From Tillus elongatus (lineage: Eukaryota; Arthropoda; Insecta; Coleoptera; Cleridae): 64,000 nucleotides of DNA. Positions 59,178-64,000 of the stretch are shown piece after piece. How positions within the stretch are numbered: position 1 is the stretch's first letter; each line of letters starts with the position of its first letter. The DNA is taken from positions 130,006,809 through 130,070,808 of the forward strand of contig OZ023269.1 of NCBI GenBank assembly GCA_964006375.1. The letters run 5' to 3'. Under the pieces are notes generated by a model, which was given only the letters and a program-made list of their open reading frames with translations, had not been told where the DNA came from and ran no database searches. A program made the position numbers and the translations under genes.

Positions 59178-60689
59178 ATGAGTGGTAAGAAAAAAATAGA
59201 CCCGCCGGATAGGGGGAAAGGTGAACAACTATTAGAAACGATGTTCATTGATGATGAAGACCTAGGCGACGTAAATATGGATAAGAAACAGGAAATAGAA
59301 AGTAAGAAGGATAGTGTTGATTTAATTAAACAAGGTAGGAGATATACAATTGGAGAGCCGGTATCAGTAAGTACAAAAACAATAAACAGTGATAATATAA
59401 ATTCAAAATATGTGGAAAATGTAAATGAAAATAATATAAGACCTCAATATTTTTATAGTTTACACACAGGTGGCCCATTTATAGTTTATATGCAAAGAAA
59501 AGAAGGTTTTCTAGGAAAACTACACAAAATAGCAACATCTCGGTTAATAAAAAATTTAGAACCATCAATCCATGAAAATATAGATAATATTAGCAGTATA
59601 GGAATAAATAAAATAAAAATTACATTAAATTCGGCAGAAAGTGCAAATATGTTAGTCAAATCAAAAAATCTAATGCAAAATAACTATGAGACCTATATAC
59701 CAATGTTTCTAGCATGTAGACAGGGCGTTATACGGTTTGTAGATTTGGATATTACGGAAAACGAATTAATAGATTTAATAAAACCTCTTTATGGGGAGTA
59801 TTTTGAGGTTAGTGCGGTTAAAAGGTTAAGCAGAAGGGTATTTGAGGAAAATAAAGTAAAATTTATAAATACACAATCCGTTCTAATAACATTTAAAGGC
59901 CAAAAATTACCTAAAAAAGTAGTAATTGAAAAAATAGTTTTTGAAGTAGAGCCATACATTAAAAAAATTATCCAATGTTTGAAGTGTTTAAGGTATGGCC
60001 ATTTGAGTTCCCAATGTAGAGGAAAAGAAAGATGTAAAAATTGTGGAGGAGAACATGCAAACAGTCAGTGTGAAAATGTTGAGCATTCATGTTGTGTTCA
60101 CTGTGGGGGTGCGCATAAAGCTACTGATCACCAGTTATGTCCCGAATTTGCTAAACAAAAAGCAATTCATAATATTATGGGGATGGAAAACATTTCTTAT
60201 AAGGACGCTTCGCATAAATACAATAATTCTTACAGCTTTTTATTAAAAAGTAATATTAAAACTAGCCAAGAACCAACAACACAATCAGAAATAAAACAAA
60301 GCTCATTATCTCAGTTTGCATCAGTCCAATCTTTTATTCCAAAAAAACAATTCATTTCAGAAAAAACTAACATAGATACGGGAAGCCAATACGTAAGTAT
60401 AGATCAAAACCCTACAAAACGAAAAAGAATGGAACAGAAAAGTTTCAGCCAATATTCACCAGAACACAGTAAACTACTTGTTAACTATAATTATCTAAAC
60501 CAACCTATTAAAAATAAATATCCTCCTCAATATCAGGTCCCCGCAGGAGAGGACCCGGGTAACTATTTTACTAATTCGGTAAAGGAACTTTTAAATAGTA
60601 TCAAAATAGAAACTTTAGATAACAACACAAAAAGTAGTATAAAGGGCACATTGGAAAGAATATTAAATAATTTACAAAGTTCAAGTTAA
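59178..60689 (+). CDS. I-clade LINE ORF1, zinc-knuckle RNA-binding protein
   Basis: The 503-residue product is the nucleic-acid-binding (Gag-like) protein that packages element RNA in a ribonucleoprotein. The N-terminal 75 residues are charged and low-complexity. The middle (about 90-265) includes FLGKLHKIATSRLIKNLEPS, the usual RRM-like pre-knuckle region of ORF1 proteins. Three zinc knuckles follow: C267-x2-C270-x4-H275-x4-C280, C286-x2-C289-x3-H293-x4-C298, and C306-x2-C309-x3-H313 with C321. The Gln/Ser-rich tail (about 355-450) is probably disordered. The start is the first ATG after the leader. The frame has no break. It stops five bases before ORF2, which suggests reinitiation or linked translation. 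Confidence 0.9.
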   Translation: MSGKKKIDPPDRGKGEQLLETMFIDDEDLGDVNMDKKQEIESKKDSVDLIKQGRRYTIGEPVSVSTKTINSDNINSKYVENVNENNIRPQYFYSLHTGGPFIVYMQRKEGFLGKLHKIATSRLIKNLEPSIHENIDNISSIGINKIKITLNSAESANMLVKSKNLMQNNYETYIPMFLACRQGVIRFVDLDITENELIDLIKPLYGEYFEVSAVKRLSRRVFEENKVKFINTQSVLITFKGQKLPKKVVIEKIVFEVEPYIKKIIQCLKCLRYGHLSSQCRGKERCKNCGGEHANSQCENVEHSCCVHCGGAHKATDHQLCPEFAKQKAIHNIMGMENISYKDASHKYNNSYSFLLKSNIKTSQEPTTQSEIKQSSLSQFASVQSFIPKKQFISEKTNIDTGSQYVSIDQNPTKRKRMEQKSFSQYSPEHSKLLVNYNYLNQPIKNKYPPQYQVPAGEDPGNYFTNSVKELLNSIKIETLDNNTKSSIKGTLERILNNLQSSS

Positions 60690-60694
60690 ATATT

Positions 60695-63600
60695 ATGCAA
60701 TGGAACTCTAGGTCAGCCCTTTCTAATAAGGGAAGCCTAGAAAAATATTTATATGATAATGACGTTGACATCGCTTTGTTATCAGAAACTTGGTTTAAAC
60801 CTAATTGTTATGTACACTTTTCCGGCTACAATATTCTAAGGCAAGATAGAGATGATGGTAAGGCGGGGGTAGCGATCCTCGTTAAAAATAATATTGTTTA
60901 CACAGAAACGAAAGGTTTTGCAAAATTAGGGGGCATAATGTGTGTTTCTGCTTGCATAGTTTTAGAAAATTATAAAAAAATTAATTTGTACTCATTATAT
61001 GCTGCAGCTGGTCATTCCGTTACGAAGGATCAGTGGAAAAGCACATTTAATAGCTTTAGTAAACCATTTATAGTTGGGGGAGATTACAATGCACATCACT
61101 TGGCCTTCGGAAGTACTTGGAGCGATAGCAAAGGCGAGGCGCTTTTATCAGCCATAGAAGATTGTCATCTTGTATATCTAAATGACGGAAAACCAACCTT
61201 GCTGCCCAAACCCTTTAGTAAAAGTAGATCAGCTATAGATTTAACGCTAAGTACTCCAGATATAGTGCCGCAAATTAGTTGGAATGTTATTGATGAAACT
61301 TTAGGTTCTGATCATTTTGTAATTTTGTTCGTGGTAAATAATGTTGAAAAATTAAATAATAATAGATATATGAGAAATAGTAGGTGGAATATACGTAAGG
61401 CCGATTGGATGGCGTTCTCACAGGGTGTTACCGACACTTTAAAGGAAAAATCAAACCATAATTGGAAATATCAAGATTTTGTTTTAATGCTGGAAAATGC
61501 CAGTGAACAGTCGGTGCCGGTAGTGAGAGCGGTATCCAATGAAAATAAAAAATATTTTGGTAAATCTTGGTGGAGTGAAGAATGTGAAAAAGCCATCATG
61601 TTGCAAAAAAGCAGACTATCCGAATATAAAAGACATTCGAACTATGAAAACTTTACTAGATATAATGAAGCAGTGGCAATAACAAAGAAAATTATTCTAC
61701 AAAGCAAAAGAAAGACATGGCAAGACTACTGTAATAAACTTTCTAAAAGAACACCTTTGGGCGATATTTGGCAACAGATCAAATGTCTAAGTAACAGTCA
61801 GGCTATTAGAAAAACAGCAATCTCTAAATCAGTGGCCGAGGCATTTTTAAACAAGTTGGCTCCTCCTTGGGTCGAAGCACAAATAAGAACAGCAGGAATT
61901 TCGGAAGGACATAATAATCATCCTCTACTTCGACCATTTAGTATAGAAGAATTAGAATGTAGTTTGAAAAGAACACACAATACTGCACCAGGGCATGATC
62001 AAATACACTATGCGATGTTGACAAATCTACCTATTCAAGCAAAGCATGTTTTGTTAAAGATAATGAAAGAGATCTGGCAGACTGCGAATTTTCCACAGGA
62101 ATGGAAGATCTATATTATATTAGCATTTTTAAAACCAAGGAAAGATCCGCTAAGCCCAGAGTCTTACAGAGGAATCTCTTTAGCCTCGTGTATATTAAAA
62201 ACGTTTGAACGAATGTTAAAACGTAGATTAGAAGGTTGGTTAGAAAACAACAATATTTTCCCAAAAACCCAGTTTGGCTTTAGAAAAGGGCATTCAGTTA
62301 ACGAAAGCATAGCACATTTAATCACAGATGTTAACATGTCCTTTACCAACTCAAAATCTATAGTAGCTGCATTTTTAGATGTTTGCGGGGCTTATGATAA
62401 CATTAACCTAAGCATGCTAGTGAGAAAAATGACATCATTAGGAATTCCACCAAGCTTTAGTCACAGAGTTGTGTCACTGTATACCAATAGACTAATATAC
62501 GTACGGGCAGATAACGACATACTAGGGCCAAGATTGACCAACAAAGGACTTCCTCAAGGTGGTATATTGAGCCCCTTGCTATACGTTTTATATACAACGG
62601 AAATGGAAAAAAATCTGAACAACATTAAAGTCCTTCAGTACGCGGATGACATCTGCATTTATGCTTCCCATCAGGACATTAACTCAGGGATGTTAATTAT
62701 TAAAAAAGCATATGACGATCTTAATGACTGGATGAGCAATAACGGTCTTACCCTATCCCATACAAAAACGCAAGTGTGCATCTTCAGCAAAAAACATCGT
62801 ATTCCAACAGAAATAGTATTATCAAATTATAAAATACAAATATCACCATCCATTAAGTTTTTGGGCGTTAGAATAGACAGAAAGCTATTATGGAAGGAGC
62901 ACATACAAGATCTTATATCCCAAGCAGAAAAAGGCACGAATATCTTAAGAATGGTTACAAGCACGAAATGGGGAGCAGATGCAACCGTAGCCTTATTAAT
63001 ATATAAGTCATATATAAGAACAATAATTGACTATGGATGTATATTTTATGGGCAAGCAGCGAATACACATCTCAAAAAGCTAGACATTGTACAGAATAAG
63101 TGTTTGAGATTATGTTTGGGTTTACTTAGATCAACACCAGTTTGTGCAGTCACAGCTGAGTCGGGAGAATTGCCACTTAGTTTTAGAAGAAATATTCTCA
63201 CTGAAAGATTTTTAATTAAAACTATGTCCAAAAATGCCACATTAATAAAAACAATACATCAACTATTTATCGCGGATCTAACTCATAAGAAATGGCAAAA
63301 AGCAAAAAGTATACCAATGGTAGAGGCATATGAGCATCTGCTTAATATGGCAGATAACATTTTCCATGAAAACCTACATTTAGATCACAACGTTGTTCCA
63401 TCTGTAAGAGGATCTATTAATACATTTTTCTTCCAAGACTATAAAAATCTTCCAAAGGCAGTTAGAAATATAGCGTTCAGGCTTGATCTGGAAACCCTCT
63501 TTCCAGAAACATATGAAATATATACAGATGGTTCCAAAATGGATAGCAAAACCGGCTGTGCTTGTTACGATCCTATTGCCAATAAACAAAAAATGCTTTG

Positions 63601-64000
63601 TTTAGAAGAACACATGTCCATATACACGGCAGAACTTATTGCAATAAATGAAGCTCTTGAATATATTGAGGAGAAACAAATAAACCAAGCCATAATTATA
63701 ACAGATAGTAAAGGTGCCGTTCAGAAAATTCAGAATGTGTGTTTTCACCCCATTGGGAATTATGTAATTCAGTTAATTGTTAATAAAATACATTCTATGA
63801 AAAATAGTGGCCAACTTGTAACTATAGCATGGTTAAGGGGTCATTGTGGCATACAGCACAATGAGACTGTTGACGAAATTGCGAAGATGGCGGTGGATAG
63901 GGGAGAGAAGGCAGAATACAAAACTCCATATTCAGATTACTATAGTACGATTACAAAAAGACAGAAACAACTATGGCAAATAAATTATACATCTGATAAA
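60695..64000 (+). CDS. I-clade LINE ORF2: endonuclease, reverse transcriptase, RNase H (partial)
   Basis: It starts MQWNSRSALSNKGSLEKYL, the usual opening of the APE-type endonuclease, and stays open for all 1,102 codons in view. Endonuclease marks include SETW, GGDYNAHH (Asp130) and SDH (205-207). The reverse transcriptase carries NTAPGHDQIHYAML, SYRGISLASCILKTFERMLK, QFGFRKGHSVNES, motif A FLDVCGAYDNI (Asp562), GLPQGGILSPLLY, and the catalytic box YADD (Asp651, Asp652). RNase H follows with TDGS (Asp945), TAEL (Glu980), TDSKG (Asp1004) and GHCGIQHNETVDEIA (Asp1060). All expected catalytic residues are present. The C-terminus and stop lie beyond the window. RNase H combined with a three-knuckle ORF1 points to the I clade rather than Jockey. 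Confidence 0.93.
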   Translation, partial: MQWNSRSALSNKGSLEKYLYDNDVDIALLSETWFKPNCYVHFSGYNILRQDRDDGKAGVAILVKNNIVYTETKGFAKLGGIMCVSACIVLENYKKINLYSLYAAAGHSVTKDQWKSTFNSFSKPFIVGGDYNAHHLAFGSTWSDSKGEALLSAIEDCHLVYLNDGKPTLLPKPFSKSRSAIDLTLSTPDIVPQISWNVIDETLGSDHFVILFVVNNVEKLNNNRYMRNSRWNIRKADWMAFSQGVTDTLKEKSNHNWKYQDFVLMLENASEQSVPVVRAVSNENKKYFGKSWWSEECEKAIMLQKSRLSEYKRHSNYENFTRYNEAVAITKKIILQSKRKTWQDYCNKLSKRTPLGDIWQQIKCLSNSQAIRKTAISKSVAEAFLNKLAPPWVEAQIRTAGISEGHNNHPLLRPFSIEELECSLKRTHNTAPGHDQIHYAMLTNLPIQAKHVLLKIMKEIWQTANFPQEWKIYIILAFLKPRKDPLSPESYRGISLASCILKTFERMLKRRLEGWLENNNIFPKTQFGFRKGHSVNESIAHLITDVNMSFTNSKSIVAAFLDVCGAYDNINLSMLVRKMTSLGIPPSFSHRVVSLYTNRLIYVRADNDILGPRLTNKGLPQGGILSPLLYVLYTTEMEKNLNNIKVLQYADDICIYASHQDINSGMLIIKKAYDDLNDWMSNNGLTLSHTKTQVCIFSKKHRIPTEIVLSNYKIQISPSIKFLGVRIDRKLLWKEHIQDLISQAEKGTNILRMVTSTKWGADATVALLIYKSYIRTIIDYGCIFYGQAANTHLKKLDIVQNKCLRLCLGLLRSTPVCAVTAESGELPLSFRRNILTERFLIKTMSKNATLIKTIHQLFIADLTHKKWQKAKSIPMVEAYEHLLNMADNIFHENLHLDHNVVPSVRGSINTFFFQDYKNLPKAVRNIAFRLDLETLFPETYEIYTDGSKMDSKTGCACYDPIANKQKMLCLEEHMSIYTAELIAINEALEYIEEKQINQAIIITDSKGAVQKIQNVCFHPIGNYVIQLIVNKIHSMKNSGQLVTIAWLRGHCGIQHNETVDEIAKMAVDRGEKAEYKTPYSDYYSTITKRQKQLWQINYTSDK

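Larger units (their letters stand above)
59098..64000 (+). mobile_element. I-clade LINE, apparently intact, 3' end outside window
   Basis: It consists of a short 5' leader, ORF1, a 5-base gap and ORF2 in the order of I-type non-LTR retrotransposons. The left edge is placed where similarity of the preceding LINE scrap to 35337-35370 ends (ggca, then divergence). Both ORFs are fully open, in contrast to every other coding remnant in the window, so this is by far the youngest element and may be a source copy. Its 3' UTR, tail and right target-site duplication lie beyond 64000. Confidence 0.88.

Noticed and set aside
60043..60246. 67-codon frame inside the I-clade LINE ORF1
   Set aside because: Overlapping shadow frame. 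ORF1 with its zinc knuckles is the real product.

Overview
This window looks like a gene-poor, AT-rich piece of an insect (or other arthropod) nuclear genome made almost entirely of transposable-element debris of different ages. The reasons are the LINE clades present (I-like, R1/LOA-like and Jockey/CR1-like), Penelope-like elements, piggyBac traces, tRNA-derived SINEs, about 19 long (TA)n arrays, and a short telomere-type (TTAGG) tract that turns out to be a LINE tail. No complete host gene is visible. The species cannot be named from the sequence.

The background fabric is one large non-coding repeat superfamily, called family R here, with about 20 partial copies on both strands covering roughly a third of the window. 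Its modules recur in the same order: a tRNA-like block, an AT-rich body full of short gaattttc-type inverted repeats, a module whose centre is always a (TA)n array between the same two unique flanks, a second body, and a terminal unit of about 310 bp. That unit is bounded by inverted arms reading GTCTGGACGCAGCAAGTGCG. No transposase was found for it.

Onto this fabric came: a Jockey/CR1-like LINE without RNase H (1-68, 14808, 16607, 34795, 36422, 42135, 58999); an R1/LOA-like LINE with RNase H (5160, 7321, 12635, 22572, 28853, 30936), several copies with readable target-site duplications; a second RNase H LINE with an AACCT-repeat tail (29944 and 30785); RTE-like LINE scraps (3480, possibly 27951, 28720); Penelope-like elements (8422-9900, 26387, 55961-57036, and a trace at 34459); SINEs (12538, 19065, 25450, 36000, 51360); a piggyBac N-terminal fragment (about 16260); and a broken multicopy transposon-type gene (55486-57670) split by a Penelope insertion.

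The youngest and only apparently intact element is an I-clade LINE starting near 59098. It has ORF1 (59178-60689, 503 aa, three zinc knuckles) and ORF2 (from 60695, open for 1,102 codons to the window edge, with endonuclease, reverse transcriptase and RNase H). ORF1 would bind the element RNA. ORF2 would nick the target, reverse-transcribe the RNA and remove it.

The most interesting signals are: hammerhead-ribozyme-like folds with a shared non-canonical four-base linker in three different Penelope-like remnants; family R itself, with its fixed-site microsatellite; a set of insertions datable by nesting and target-site duplications; and three short candidate host coding segments (31555, 44109, 47754).
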